In this document: positions 36,895 through 46,771 of the stretch, piece after piece
Layout: the number at the start of each line of letters is the position of its first letter
Numbering within the stretch: the stretch's first letter is position 1
NCBI GenBank assembly: GCA_947501845.1
Contig: CANMXP010000004.1
Location: 1 to 64,000 of the forward strand
Source of the DNA: an uncultured Flavobacteriaceae bacterium
Lineage (GTDB): Bacteria; Bacteroidota; Bacteroidia; Flavobacteriales; Flavobacteriaceae
Direction of reading: 5' to 3'
DNA length: 64,000 nucleotides
Notes under the pieces: generated by a model
The model's database searches: none
Told to the model about the DNA's origin: nothing
What the model saw: only the letters and a program-made list of their open reading frames with translations
Made by a program: the position numbers and the translations under genes

Positions 36895-37467
36895 TTACCA
36901 ATTGCCTCTATCCTTGATATTGGCCTCACATAATTTTATGATTTCCGCAATGCGCTTTTGTTTAGTTTCTTCTCTTTTAGCTTGATTCAGCCAATATAAA
37001 TAACCTTTTTTATATGAATGCGCAAAATTATTGTAGTTTTTAAAGGCTATAGGGTTCTTATCAAATTCCAATTGAAGAGCTTCAGGGATGATGCCTTTTT
37101 CTACATCATCTAGAGCCGTCCAGCTTCCGTTTTTCTTTCCAATTTCAATAATTTTAAGACCACTTTCGTGCATTAAATTATTGGCAGTTAACTCTTTTAT
37201 GTACCTTTTATTCAGGGAGCTCCATACGCTTTTTTGTTTCCTTGGAGTAAAGCGTTGCCGACGCTTACCACCTCCTAAGCCTTTTACAGTGGAATCTATC
37301 CAACCATAGCAAAGTGCTACCTTTACGGCTTCTTCCCATCGCATGGACGGCTTTTTAGTTTCTACTTTATAAAGAATGATGTAAATCCCTTTAGAGGTAT
37401 CATGGTTTTCATGTAGCCAGTCACGCCATTCCCCATCTGTCTTAAAGTATAGTTCTGTAGTTTCCAA
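36895..37467 (-). CDS. YdeI/OmpD-associated family protein
   Basis: The 190-residue protein has the YdeI pattern: FKTDGEWRDWLHENHDTSKG, a WEEAVKVALCYGWIDS segment, RQRFTPRKQKSVWSSLNKRYI, and the C-terminal YLYWLNQAKREETKQKRI. The family is linked to bacteriocin or peptide resistance in some bacteria; the mechanism is unclear. Its start is 5 nt after the stop of the M1 peptidase gene, on the same strand, so it is probably expressed from that transcript. Confidence 0.85.
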   Translation of the reverse strand: METTELYFKTDGEWRDWLHENHDTSKGIYIILYKVETKKPSMRWEEAVKVALCYGWIDSTVKGLGGGKRRQRFTPRKQKSVWSSLNKRYIKELTANNLMHESGLKIIEIGKKNGSWTALDDVEKGIIPEALQLEFDKNPIAFKNYNNFAHSYKKGYLYWLNQAKREETKQKRIAEIIKLCEANIKDRGNW

Positions 37468-37472
37468 TTTTA

Positions 37473-39137
37473 TTAGAGTTTATTTACTTCAATATAAAAA
37501 TCACGGTCTACTTCAAAAGACATAATTTTTAATTCTGTAGTTATTGTTTTCCAGTCAGATTTTGGAAAGAGCCATTGGTTATATCCATTAATACTAACTT
37601 GAACGGGCATATCAAATTTATCAACAATATTTGTCCAACGATATCTCAATTCATTATTTTTAATGGTATACTCAAGTGTTGGAATTTTTGTTGTTCTAAG
37701 ATATTGATTAAAAAACTCACTGAGATCGATACCTGTTTTTTTACTTAAATAGTTTTCGATTTGTTGTGTTGTTACTGTTTGGTGAAAAAAGTCTTTATTT
37801 AACCCGCGTAAAATTTGGCGCCATTTTTCATCATCCTCAATAAGTTGTCTCAGAGTATGCAGCATGTTGGCGCCTTTAAAATACATGTCACTAGAACCAC
37901 CATTATTAACATTATAATGTCCAATCAAAGGTCTATCGTTCAAAATATTTCTTCGTGTACCAATAACATATTCAGCAGCAGCTTCTTTACCATAATAGTA
38001 ATCCAAAAATAGGTTTTCAGAATAGGTCGTAAAACTTTCATGTATCCACATGTCCGCCATATCTTTATTGGTAATGTTATTGGCAAACCATTCGTGGCCA
38101 GATTCATGTACAATAATAAAATCGAATTTTAAACCCCATCCCGTACCAGATAAATCACTGCCTAAATAGCCTTTTTTATATTGATTGCCGTAAGTTACAC
38201 AGCTTTGGTGTTCCATGCCTAAATAGGGGACTTCCACCAGTTTAAAGCTATCTGCATAAAAGGGGTACTGACCAAACCAGTGCTCGAAAGCTTTCATCAT
38301 TTTAGGAGCATCTTTAAAATGTTCTTTGGCTTTGTCTAAGTTATCTTTTAAAACATAATAATTCAGATCCAAGCGTCCCCCTTGTCCATTATAAACCTCA
38401 GAGAAATTAACATAGTCCCCAATATTTATATTGACTCCGTAATTATTTATAGGGTTTTTAACAAACCAGCTGTATGTTTTTGAATCTGTATATTGTTCTA
38501 CACGTCTTAATCTGCCATTAGAAATATTCATCAAACCTTTAGGAACATTAACGCTAATAAGCATGCTATCTACTTCATCATACATATGATCTTTGCAAGG
38601 CCACCATACACTAGCACCTAAACCCTGGCAAGACGATGCTATAAAATGATTTCCATTTTGGTCTTTTTTCCATGAAATTCCACCATCCCAAGGTGCTCTA
38701 ACTGCTTCTTTAGGAGTGCCTTCATAATGAACTTCAATGGTGTTTACAGTACCTGTTTTTTGCTTTTCAAGTAGGTTTATAAAATGAGCATTACCATCAT
38801 GTTTTATGTTTAGTTCTTTACCATTTTGAATGGCTTTGGTTAGGTTTAATGGCGTTTGTAAATCAATTTGCATTACCGAATAATCTTCTAAAACAGTATA
38901 ATGAATCGTATTTTTTCCTGAAATAAATTTTTTATCAGGATCTACTTTAATATCCAAATGATAAAAGTTTAAATCCCACCAAGAGCGTTCTGGAGTTATA
39001 GAACCTCTTAAAGTATCCTGTCTTGTGAAATTGTTTTTCTCTGAAAGTATGTCTTGAGCACTCAAAGAAACGCACGAAATTATTGAAAAAAAGAGTAGTA
39101 GATGTAAACGATCGAACATTATTTTTACTTTGTCCAA
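37473..39137 (-). CDS. M1-family metallopeptidase, secreted
   Basis: The 554-residue protein has a signal peptide (ending SLSAQ) and an M1 aminopeptidase module. The zinc motif H344-ESG-H348 (VHESGHEWFANN) and the distal Glu in WIHESFTTYSEN are present, and the substrate loop is LGMEHQSCVTYGN in place of GxMEN. The N-terminal beta-domain opens with WWDLNFYHLDIKVDPDKKFISG. It cleaves N-terminal residues from peptides in the periplasm or outside. A start at 39119 (MFDRLHLLLF) would also give a valid signal peptide. It lies 49 nt downstream of the M28 gene. Confidence 0.9.
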   Translation of the reverse strand: MDKVKIMFDRLHLLLFFSIISCVSLSAQDILSEKNNFTRQDTLRGSITPERSWWDLNFYHLDIKVDPDKKFISGKNTIHYTVLEDYSVMQIDLQTPLNLTKAIQNGKELNIKHDGNAHFINLLEKQKTGTVNTIEVHYEGTPKEAVRAPWDGGISWKKDQNGNHFIASSCQGLGASVWWPCKDHMYDEVDSMLISVNVPKGLMNISNGRLRRVEQYTDSKTYSWFVKNPINNYGVNINIGDYVNFSEVYNGQGGRLDLNYYVLKDNLDKAKEHFKDAPKMMKAFEHWFGQYPFYADSFKLVEVPYLGMEHQSCVTYGNQYKKGYLGSDLSGTGWGLKFDFIIVHESGHEWFANNITNKDMADMWIHESFTTYSENLFLDYYYGKEAAAEYVIGTRRNILNDRPLIGHYNVNNGGSSDMYFKGANMLHTLRQLIEDDEKWRQILRGLNKDFFHQTVTTQQIENYLSKKTGIDLSEFFNQYLRTTKIPTLEYTIKNNELRYRWTNIVDKFDMPVQVSINGYNQWLFPKSDWKTITTELKIMSFEVDRDFYIEVNKL

Positions 39138-39186
39138 AATTAAATAAAAAGGTTCTTAATAGTTTGTTAATGTTTTAATTTGAGAT

Positions 39187-40521
39187 TTAATCTCTAAAAA
39201 CTTTATTAGGAAATACAACAACACTTTCGAATTCGCTTTCACTAACAGAAGCTATTCCGAAAAAATAATTATCAATAATAATACCATCTAGTGTGAATTC
39301 TGAAACATCTCCAACATATCTACTATGATTCCAAGTGGCAGAAGTGGTAGCTCTCCAATAAATTTTATAACCTTTAGCTCCATCGATTTTTTTCCATTTA
39401 AATTTTACAGAAGGTTCTACAATGCCTCCAATACTAACATTTTTTGGAGCTGGAGGAGCAGAAGCTAAACTAGCCATGTTTATAGCGTTTACAGAGGTAA
39501 GCTTTTTTGCATAATCGAAATTCACATGTTCAATTACATCACCATATTTTATGCCATTTTCTTCACGAATATCTTGATGTTGCTGTGTGTAATTTTCATG
39601 AGCTTCCATGATACGAATACCAGCATAACCTAAATCGTTAAAAGGACGATGATGGCCCCCACGACCAAATCTGTCTAACCTGTATATCATCATAGGATTC
39701 ATTTCTGGCATATATGCTTTTGTGGTTTTATAAACATAACGTGCCAATTGACGAGAAATACCGTCTACTTCACCTCCATAAAATCTGCGGAGTACCCTTT
39801 CTCGCTCTGTTTCATTTGGAGGAACAGGTTCGGAAAATATTCTAAAGGTTCTATTATCAATCACACCATCAACACCTTTAATATTGCCTATCATATCATT
39901 GTTGAAAATTCCAATAATGTCCCATTTTTTTTCTTGGGCGTATTTAGCTAATCCAGCACCACCAAAAAGGCCTTGTTCTTCACCAGATAATCCTACATAA
40001 ATGATGCTACTATCAAATTTATATTTAGATAAAACTCTGGCAGCTTCAATAGTCCCAGCCATACCAGAAGCATTGTCATTTGCTCCAGGAGCATCCGTAG
40101 TAAAATCCATGGTATTGCTGGCACGGGAATCAATATCACCACTCATAATTATATAACGATTGGGATATTTAGTACCCTTTTGGATAGCTATAACATTAAC
40201 CACCCAGGCATCATGAGGCACACGATCATTATTTTTTTTGGTAACAAAATCTTTTTGAAAAAAGACATTCAGACAATTATTACAGTCTTTTGATATGGTT
40301 TCAAATTCTGATTTTATCCATCGTCTCGCAGCTCCTATACCTCTGGTGTTCGAAATAGTGTCACTAAAAGTATTTCTTGTTCCAAAATTTACTAATGTTT
40401 GAATATCTTGCTTAATACGTTCTGATGAAACAGTGTTAATAATATCATACAGTAGTTCGTTGGTCTGTGCAGATAATAGCGAACTAAAAAAAAGCAATAA
40501 GCTTATAATGGTTAGTTTCAT
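39187..40521 (-). CDS. M28-family zinc metallopeptidase with C-terminal Fn3-like domain
   Basis: The 444-residue protein has a signal peptide (MKLTIISLLLFFSSLLSAQ). The M28 core shows IIMSGDIDSRAS (first zinc ligands), APGANDNASGMAGTIEAARVL, and GLSGEEQGLFGGAGLAKYA with the catalytic Glu pair. The last roughly 90 residues look like a fibronectin-III domain (GAKGYKIYWRATTSATWNHSRY). The usual first ligand motif HYD appears as GDID here, a detail that could alter zinc binding. It is the promoter-proximal gene of the M28-M1-YdeI group. Confidence 0.88.
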   Translation of the reverse strand: MKLTIISLLLFFSSLLSAQTNELLYDIINTVSSERIKQDIQTLVNFGTRNTFSDTISNTRGIGAARRWIKSEFETISKDCNNCLNVFFQKDFVTKKNNDRVPHDAWVVNVIAIQKGTKYPNRYIIMSGDIDSRASNTMDFTTDAPGANDNASGMAGTIEAARVLSKYKFDSSIIYVGLSGEEQGLFGGAGLAKYAQEKKWDIIGIFNNDMIGNIKGVDGVIDNRTFRIFSEPVPPNETERERVLRRFYGGEVDGISRQLARYVYKTTKAYMPEMNPMMIYRLDRFGRGGHHRPFNDLGYAGIRIMEAHENYTQQHQDIREENGIKYGDVIEHVNFDYAKKLTSVNAINMASLASAPPAPKNVSIGGIVEPSVKFKWKKIDGAKGYKIYWRATTSATWNHSRYVGDVSEFTLDGIIIDNYFFGIASVSESEFESVVVFPNKVFRD

Positions 40522-40594
40522 ATTTTATCTAATTTATTTAGTATAATTAAGGTTTGGAATAACTAGATTTAAAAGATACAGTAACGAGAAATAT

Positions 40595-40637
40595 AAAAAA
40601 AATAAAAGCGCCTCGAAAATAAATTCTAAGCGCTTTT
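40595..40637 (-). terminator. Rho-independent terminator of the fad operon
   Basis: On the minus strand AAAAGCGC pairs with GCGCTTTT (40637-40630 with 40611-40604) across an 18-nt loop, followed by a T-rich run (40603-40595). It lies 35 nt beyond the acyl-CoA dehydrogenase stop. Confidence 0.75.
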
Positions 40638-40671
40638 AAAATTGAGTTAGTCACAAATTATGTCATTTATA

Positions 40672-42483
40672 CTAAAAACAGTATTTATTTTCTTTAATTA
40701 CTTTTTCGGCAATAATATGCCTTAATTCAATGATGTTTGGCATGTTAACATATTTAATATAGCGCTTTAGCCCCATAAGCATCATGCGTTGCTCATCACC
40801 AGTAGAAAATGAAATGATGGAATGTTTACCAGCAGTTTCAATAACATCAATTGCATGGAATAAGTTTAGTTTTGCCATGGCTATTTGCTCTTTAGCATGG
40901 TCTTCACCTTCTTTTTTGGCTATTTTCTCTGCACGGAGAATGGCAGATTCAGCCAAATAGATCTGAATTAATATATCTGAAGCAGCCAACATTAATTGTT
41001 GTTGTTCTTCAATTTTTTCACCGTATTTCTGTAAAGCGGCTCCAGCTACCATCAAGAAGAGTTTTTTTAGATTCTTTATGATATTTTTTTCTTCAGAAAA
41101 TAATTCAGAATAATCAGGGACATCAAAAGATGGAATGCCTACCAATTCATCTTTAACTGCCATGGCAGGTGTTAGTACATCTACATGACCTTTCATGGCT
41201 TTTTTAATAAGCATACCTATTGAAAGCATTCTATTTATTTCATTAGTACCTTCGTAAATTCTTGCTATACGGGCATCTCTCCAAGCGGATTCAATAGGCG
41301 TTTCTTCAGAAAATCCCATGCCTCCAAATATTTGAATACCTTCATCTGTACACCTTTGTGTGTACTCTGAAACGGCGACTTTTAAAATAGAACATTCAAT
41401 AGCATATTCTTCAACACCTTTTAGTTCTGCTTCTTGGTGTGTGTCCTTACCATTATGCTTTCTAAGTTCAATACGATCTTCAATATTTTTTGCAGCTCTA
41501 TAACTAGCGGCTTCACCAACCCAACAGTTGGTTGCCATTTCTGCTATTTTTTGGCGGATAGCTCCAAAACTAGAAATAGGTGTTTTAAATTGAATACGCT
41601 CATTAGCATATTTAACAGATTCCGTAATGGTGCGTCTTTGAGCATCCAAACATGCAGCTGCTAATTTAATTCTTCCTACGTTTAACGCATTCATAGCTAT
41701 TTTAAAGCCATTTCCCCTTGTGGATAACATATTTTCAATAGGAACAACAGTATCATTAAAGAATACTTGCCTTGTTGACGATGCACGAATCCCTAGTTTG
41801 TGTTCCTCTTCACCCATGGTAATACCATTTGGGTTTTCTTGGTCATATTCAACAATAAATCCTGTAATATTTTTATCATCTTCAATACGTGCAAAAACAA
41901 TCATCAAACTACAGAAACCAGCATTAGAAATCCACATTTTTTGTCCAGTAATGCTATAACTTTTTCCGTCAGCAGCGAGTACTGCTTTTGTTTTACCAGA
42001 ATTGGCATCACTACCAGCACTAGGTTCTGTTAAACAATAGGCGCCAAACCATTCTCCCGAAGCTAGTTTAGGAACATATTTTTGCTTCTGCTCTTCAGTA
42101 CCATAAAGTGTAATTGGCATGGTTCCTATACCTGTATGAGCACCAAACGCTGTACTAAAAGAGCCAGTAGCTCCAGAAATATAATCACAAACCAGCATGG
42201 TATCTACAAAGCCCATACCCATACCACCGTATTCTGCAGGGACGGAAACACTTAAAAACCCGAGCTCTCCAGCTTTTTGCATACACGATTCTGTTAAGGC
42301 ATAATCCTTTTTTTCAAATTGTGCTTTTTTTGACCAAACTTCTCTATCGACAAATTCGGTTACAGCTTCTTTCATCATTAACTGGTCCTCATTAAAATCT
42401 TCGGGGGTGAATATATCTTGACAATTGGTTTCTTTTACTAAGAATTGTCCGCCGCGTAAAATATCTTTTTCTGTTGCTTCCAT
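40672..42483 (-). CDS. fadE: Acyl-CoA dehydrogenase (FadE-type)
   Basis: The 603-residue flavoprotein carries out the first step of fatty-acid beta-oxidation. It has the N-terminal helical domain (FVDREVWSKKAQFEKK), the acyl-CoA dehydrogenase signatures GAYCLTEPSAGSDANSGKTKA (FAD binding) and SNAGFCSLMIVFARIE, and RDARIARIYEGTNEINRML. It is about 200 residues longer than short-chain dehydrogenases, with an extra C-terminal helical domain, as in the Bacillus FadE type. It is the last gene of marR-fadN-fadA-fadE. A two-hairpin element lies directly before its start. Confidence 0.92.
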   Translation of the reverse strand: MEATEKDILRGGQFLVKETNCQDIFTPEDFNEDQLMMKEAVTEFVDREVWSKKAQFEKKDYALTESCMQKAGELGFLSVSVPAEYGGMGMGFVDTMLVCDYISGATGSFSTAFGAHTGIGTMPITLYGTEEQKQKYVPKLASGEWFGAYCLTEPSAGSDANSGKTKAVLAADGKSYSITGQKMWISNAGFCSLMIVFARIEDDKNITGFIVEYDQENPNGITMGEEEHKLGIRASSTRQVFFNDTVVPIENMLSTRGNGFKIAMNALNVGRIKLAAACLDAQRRTITESVKYANERIQFKTPISSFGAIRQKIAEMATNCWVGEAASYRAAKNIEDRIELRKHNGKDTHQEAELKGVEEYAIECSILKVAVSEYTQRCTDEGIQIFGGMGFSEETPIESAWRDARIARIYEGTNEINRMLSIGMLIKKAMKGHVDVLTPAMAVKDELVGIPSFDVPDYSELFSEEKNIIKNLKKLFLMVAGAALQKYGEKIEEQQQLMLAASDILIQIYLAESAILRAEKIAKKEGEDHAKEQIAMAKLNLFHAIDVIETAGKHSIISFSTGDEQRMMLMGLKRYIKYVNMPNIIELRHIIAEKVIKENKYCF

Positions 42484-42487
42484 TTTT

Positions 42488-42586
42488 CCTAACCCTAACC
42501 CTTTCCAAAGGAAAGAGAACTTGTGGGTGCTTTTTAATTAATAATTTATTTTCAATTGTTCCTCCCTTTAGGGGAGGTTAGGTGGG
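42488..42586. repeat. Two-hairpin intergenic element, copy C (upstream of fadE)
   Basis: In the minus direction ACCTCCCCTAAAGGGAGG (42578-42561) is followed after about 45 nt by CTTTCCTTTGGAAAG (42515-42501) and the tail GGGTTAGGGTTAGG (42501-42488). The tail ends 4 nt before the fadE ATG at 42483. The layout (two C/G-rich hairpins, then a purine-rich tail next to a start codon) matches copies A, B and D. Confidence 0.6.
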
Positions 42587-42590
42587 ACTT

Positions 42591-43781
42591 CTAATTTAAA
42601 AACTCGAAAATCCCACAAGCGCCTTGACCAGTACCTACGCACATAGTGACAGCACCATATTTTCCTTTCATATCGCGTTTACGCATTTCATCAAATAACT
42701 GTACGGACAATTTAGCCCCTGTACAACCAAGAGGGTGCCCTAGCGCTATGGCACCTCCATTCACATTTATAATATCTGGGTTGAGGTTTAACTCTCTAAT
42801 AACAGCTAGAGATTGCGATGCAAATGCTTCATTTAATTCGATGAGCTCTAAATCCGATTGCTGTAAACCTGCTTGTTTTAATGCTTTTGGAATGGCTTTT
42901 ACAGGGCCAATACCCATAATACGTGGCTCAACACCAGCGGCTGCATAGTTTACTAAGCGTGCAATAGGCTCTAGGTTTAGTTCTTTTACCATGTCTTCAC
43001 TCATAACCATAACAAAAGCTGCTCCATCACTCATTTGGGAAGAGTTTCCTGCAGTTACGCTACCGCCAGCTGCAAATACTGCTCGTAATTTTGCTAAAGC
43101 TTCTTTGTTGGTTCCTGCACGAGGTCCTTCATCTTTTGATACGGTATATGATTTAGTGGCTTTCTTTCCGTTTGCATCTATATAAGTTTGTTCCACTTCT
43201 ATAGGGACAATTTGATCTTGAAAACGGTTTTCTGCTTGTGCTTTTAAAGCTTTCATATGCGAATTATAAGCAAATTCATCTTGGTCTTCACGAGATACTT
43301 TAAACTGATTTGCAACTGCTTCAGCTGTATTTCCCATGCCCCAATAATAATCCTCATGCCCAGCTTTTACTATGTCGTAATTTAGCTCTGGTTTAAAACC
43401 TGTCATAGGTACAGCACTCATACTTTCTGCACCTCCAGCAATAATACAATCGGCCATTCCAGATTGAATTTTTGCTGTTGCGATACCAATGGTTTCAATA
43501 CCCGATGAGCAAAAACGATTTACAGTAACTCCTGGAATATCAACACTGTTTAATCCCATCAAAGAGATGAGACGTGCCATGTTTAAACCTTGAGACCCTT
43601 CGGGCATGGCATTCCCAACAATCACGTCATCAATACGGGTTTTGTCTAATTGCGGCAATTCTTTCATCATGAATTGAATGGTTTCTGCAGCCAGTTCATC
43701 AGTTCTTTTAAAGCGAAATACACCTTTAGGAGCTTTCCCAACGGCTGTTCTGTATGCTTTTACGATATATGCTTGTTTCAT
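42591..43781 (-). CDS. fadA: Acetyl-CoA acyltransferase (3-ketoacyl-CoA thiolase)
   Basis: The 396-residue thiolase has the nucleophile Cys in VNRFCSSGIETI, the catalytic His in NVNGGAIALGHPLGCTG, and the second Cys in GTGQGACGIFEFLN near the C-terminus. It cleaves 3-ketoacyl-CoA to acetyl-CoA and a shortened acyl-CoA. It lies between fadN and fadE, separated from both by two-hairpin elements rather than by overlapping ends. Confidence 0.95.
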   Translation of the reverse strand: MKQAYIVKAYRTAVGKAPKGVFRFKRTDELAAETIQFMMKELPQLDKTRIDDVIVGNAMPEGSQGLNMARLISLMGLNSVDIPGVTVNRFCSSGIETIGIATAKIQSGMADCIIAGGAESMSAVPMTGFKPELNYDIVKAGHEDYYWGMGNTAEAVANQFKVSREDQDEFAYNSHMKALKAQAENRFQDQIVPIEVEQTYIDANGKKATKSYTVSKDEGPRAGTNKEALAKLRAVFAAGGSVTAGNSSQMSDGAAFVMVMSEDMVKELNLEPIARLVNYAAAGVEPRIMGIGPVKAIPKALKQAGLQQSDLELIELNEAFASQSLAVIRELNLNPDIINVNGGAIALGHPLGCTGAKLSVQLFDEMRKRDMKGKYGAVTMCVGTGQGACGIFEFLN

Positions 43782-43782
43782 T

Positions 43783-43889
43783 CCTCTCCCTAACCCTCTC
43801 CAAAGGAGAGGGAATTGTCACGGGTTTGTTTTTAGTTATACATTATATTTATCTTATATTTTGGTGCCTTCCCTTAGGGGAGGTTGGGG
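43783..43889. repeat. Two-hairpin intergenic element, copy D (upstream of fadA)
   Basis: In the minus direction CCTCCCCTAAGGGAAGG (43883-43867) is followed after about 55 nt by CCCTCTCCTTTGGAGAGGG (43812-43794) and the tail TTAGGGAGAGG (43793-43783). The tail abuts the fadA ATG at 43781. It resembles copy C closely and copies A/B in architecture. Confidence 0.65.
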
Positions 43890-43892
43890 ATT

Positions 43893-46301
43893 TTAGTTTC
43901 TAAGCGCTTTCCCCGTCTTCAACATATGCTGTATCCGTTCTAATGTTTTACGCTCCGTACATAAACTTAAGAAAGCTTCACGCTCTAGGTCTAATAAATA
44001 TTGCTCAGTAACTAGAGTAGGTTCTGATAAATCACCTCCTGCCATCACGTAGGCTAATTTGTTTGCTATTTTATGGTCATGTTCACTTATATAATTTGCA
44101 GCTTCCATAGAATCGGTTCCAACTAAAAACATGCCTAAAGCTTGTTTACCTAGCACTTTAACATCTTTACGTTTAACGGGTTGTGTATAACCAGCATCTG
44201 CCATTAACTTAGCATGCGCTTTTGCTGTGGCTATTTGCCTGTCTTTATTAATAACGACAATGTCTTTTCCTTTTTGAAGTACCCCCATATCGAAAGCTTC
44301 ATAGGCAGATGTTGCTACTTTTGCCATACCTATAGTTAAAAAGTATTCTTGTAGCGTATTTAACTCTACATCACCTTTTCTAAACGTATCTGAAGCCCTT
44401 AAAGCCATTTCTTTGGATCCAGCTCCACCAGGAATAACACCAACTCCAAACTCAACTAAGCCAATATAAGTTTCAGCGGCAGCGACTACCTTATCGGCGT
44501 GCATAGATAATTCGCAGGCACCTCCTAAAGACATGCCATGTGGTGCCGAAATGGTTGGGATAGACGAGTAGCGCATACGCATCATGGTATCTTGAAAATA
44601 CTTGATTGCAGCATTAAGCTCGTCATATTCCTGTTCTACGGCCATCATGAATATCATACCAATATTGGCGCCAACTGAGAAATTGGCGCCTTGGTTACCA
44701 ACAATTAATCCCCGATATTCTTTTTCAGCCAAATCAATGGCTTTATTAAGTCCTGCTAAAACATCTCCTCCAATGGTATTCATTTTAGATTGGAATTCGC
44801 AATTTAATATGCCATCTCCTAAATCTTCTATGACTACACCAGAGTTTTTAAATACTTCATTTGATGTTCTTATATTATCTAAGATGATGAAAGCATCCTG
44901 ACCTGGTATTTTTTCTTGTGTTTTCTTCGGAATATGGTAAGTATATGTCGCACCTTCTTTAACAGAGTAGAATGACTTACTTCCCGCATTTAACATATCG
45001 TTTACCCAAGATGCAGGTGCTAAACCTTCGGCTTCCATCATTTTAATACCTTCTTTCACACCAATGGCATCCCAAATTTGGAAAGGTCCATGTTCCCAAC
45101 CAAAACCAGCTTTCATGGCATCATCAATCTTATATAAATCATCTGTTATTTCGGGAATACGATTAGAAACGTAGGCGAATAAGGCGGTGAAGCTTTTTCT
45201 ATAAAATTCTCCTGCTTTATCCTTGCCAGAAACCAGTATTTTAAACCGATCTACAACCTTATCAATAGGTTTAGTAAGTTCTAAGGTCGCAAATTTCGCT
45301 TTTTTCGCAGAACGGTATTCTAAGGTGTTCAAATCTAAGGATAGAATTTCTTTTTTACCTTCGGCAGACACCGTTTTTTTATAAAATCCTTGTCCAGTTT
45401 TGCTCCCTAACCATTTATTTCCCATCATGGTATCGATGAAATCTGGTAGTTTAAAAAGCTCTAAACGTTCATCTTCTTTACAGTTTTCTGCAATGCCGTT
45501 TGCTACATGTACTAAAGTGTCTAATCCAACAACATCAACGGTCCTAAATGTTGCAGATTTTGGTCGGCCAATAACAGGCCCCGATAATTTATCAACTTCC
45601 TCAATAGTTAATCCCATATCTTTAACGGTATGGAATAAACTCATAATACTAAAGATACCAATACGATTTCCAATAAAGGCAGGTGTGTCTTTTGCAACTA
45701 CAGATGTTTTACCTAGAAATTGCTCACCATATCCATTAAGGAATTCTAAAACCGAATCATCGGTTTTTGGTCCAGGAATAATTTCGAATAACTTTAAGTA
45801 ACGTGCAGGATTAAAAAAGTGTGTTCCGCAGAAATGTTTCTGAAAATCTTCACTTCTCCCATCACTCATAAACTTAATGGGAATACCAGACGTATTACTA
45901 GTAATTAAAGTACCTGGAGTTCTATGTTTTTCTAACGATTCAAAAACTTGCTGCTTTATATCTAACCGTTCAACCACTACTTCCATAATCCAATCAGCGT
46001 CAGCAACTTTTGCAATATCATCTTTCAGATTACCAGTCGTAATACGATTTGCAAATTTAGGGTGATAAATTGGGGAAGGCTTTGATTTTAACGATGCAGC
46101 AAGAGCATTGTTAACCAATCTGTTTCGTACGCTTTTATCTTCAAGTGTTAAACCTTTAGATTGCTCTTTATCATTTAGTTCTCTTGGAACTATGTCAAGT
46201 AATAAAACATCTACGCCTATATTAGCGAAATGGCATGCGATACCACTTCCCATAATACCTGAGCCAATAATGGCCACTTTTTTTATTCTACGTTTGCTCA
46301 T
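43893..46301 (-). CDS. fadN: 3-hydroxyacyl-CoA dehydrogenase / enoyl-CoA hydratase (FadN-type)
   Basis: The 802-residue bifunctional enzyme has the dehydrogenase first: Rossmann GSGIMGSGIACHFANIGVDV (residues about 10-30), HFFNPARYLKLFEIIPG with the catalytic His, and a C-terminal HAD region. The enoyl-CoA hydratase domain (about 510-700, SAPHGMSLGGACELSMHADKV with the oxyanion loop, then GLVEFGVGVIPGGAGS) comes second. This order is the FadN type, opposite to E. coli FadB. It catalyses hydration and NAD-dependent oxidation in beta-oxidation. The order fadN-fadA-fadE matches the Bacillus operon. It starts 9 nt after marR. Confidence 0.92.
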   Translation of the reverse strand: MSKRRIKKVAIIGSGIMGSGIACHFANIGVDVLLLDIVPRELNDKEQSKGLTLEDKSVRNRLVNNALAASLKSKPSPIYHPKFANRITTGNLKDDIAKVADADWIMEVVVERLDIKQQVFESLEKHRTPGTLITSNTSGIPIKFMSDGRSEDFQKHFCGTHFFNPARYLKLFEIIPGPKTDDSVLEFLNGYGEQFLGKTSVVAKDTPAFIGNRIGIFSIMSLFHTVKDMGLTIEEVDKLSGPVIGRPKSATFRTVDVVGLDTLVHVANGIAENCKEDERLELFKLPDFIDTMMGNKWLGSKTGQGFYKKTVSAEGKKEILSLDLNTLEYRSAKKAKFATLELTKPIDKVVDRFKILVSGKDKAGEFYRKSFTALFAYVSNRIPEITDDLYKIDDAMKAGFGWEHGPFQIWDAIGVKEGIKMMEAEGLAPASWVNDMLNAGSKSFYSVKEGATYTYHIPKKTQEKIPGQDAFIILDNIRTSNEVFKNSGVVIEDLGDGILNCEFQSKMNTIGGDVLAGLNKAIDLAEKEYRGLIVGNQGANFSVGANIGMIFMMAVEQEYDELNAAIKYFQDTMMRMRYSSIPTISAPHGMSLGGACELSMHADKVVAAAETYIGLVEFGVGVIPGGAGSKEMALRASDTFRKGDVELNTLQEYFLTIGMAKVATSAYEAFDMGVLQKGKDIVVINKDRQIATAKAHAKLMADAGYTQPVKRKDVKVLGKQALGMFLVGTDSMEAANYISEHDHKIANKLAYVMAGGDLSEPTLVTEQYLLDLEREAFLSLCTERKTLERIQHMLKTGKALRN

Positions 46302-46310
46302 TTTATACGA

Positions 46311-46754
46311 CTAATCGTTTTGATTATATATTTTTTTGTTTGTCACCAGTTCATTAATAACTTCAGCGACTTCGTAAAAATTGTTTATCTTTTCTTCAGA
46401 AATATTATTCCTAATAGTTTCATTAAATGTTAAAACTTTATCTCTTGAATATGTTCTTTTCTCAAGACCAAATTCTGTGAGAGAAATAATAACACCACGA
46501 CCATCTTTTGGATTGGGTTTACGTTCAATGAGTCCTTTAGATTCCATAGTTTTCAATATTCTTGACAAACTTGTGGCTTCCATCCCCATTTTAGGTCCTA
46601 AAGCGGTTGATGGTGTTCCTTTTTCTGGATCTATACTCAATAAAGTAAAGCCCGTTGCCATAGTACTATCAAATTTTGCAGCCTCTTCATTATACATTTT
46701 TTGTACTGCAAGCCATGTTGTCCTTAGTATATAGTCAATTGTTTTATCTTTCAT
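46311..46754 (-). CDS. MarR-family transcriptional regulator
   Basis: The 147-residue winged-helix regulator shows PKMGMEATSLSRILKTMESKGLIERKPNPKDGRGVIISLTEFG, the recognition helix plus wing with the DxR motif. Flanking helices form the dimer interface. It is the first gene of the fad operon (9 nt before fadN). A perfect palindrome in its own promoter suggests it represses itself and the operon, probably released by acyl-CoA. Confidence 0.9.
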   Translation of the reverse strand: MKDKTIDYILRTTWLAVQKMYNEEAAKFDSTMATGFTLLSIDPEKGTPSTALGPKMGMEATSLSRILKTMESKGLIERKPNPKDGRGVIISLTEFGLEKRTYSRDKVLTFNETIRNNISEEKINNFYEVAEVINELVTNKKIYNQND

Positions 46755-46771
46755 AATATCTGGTTGGTGAC

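Noticed and set aside
45400-45801. Plus-strand 133-codon frame inside fadN
   Set aside because: Shadow of the antisense strand of a well-conserved enzyme.
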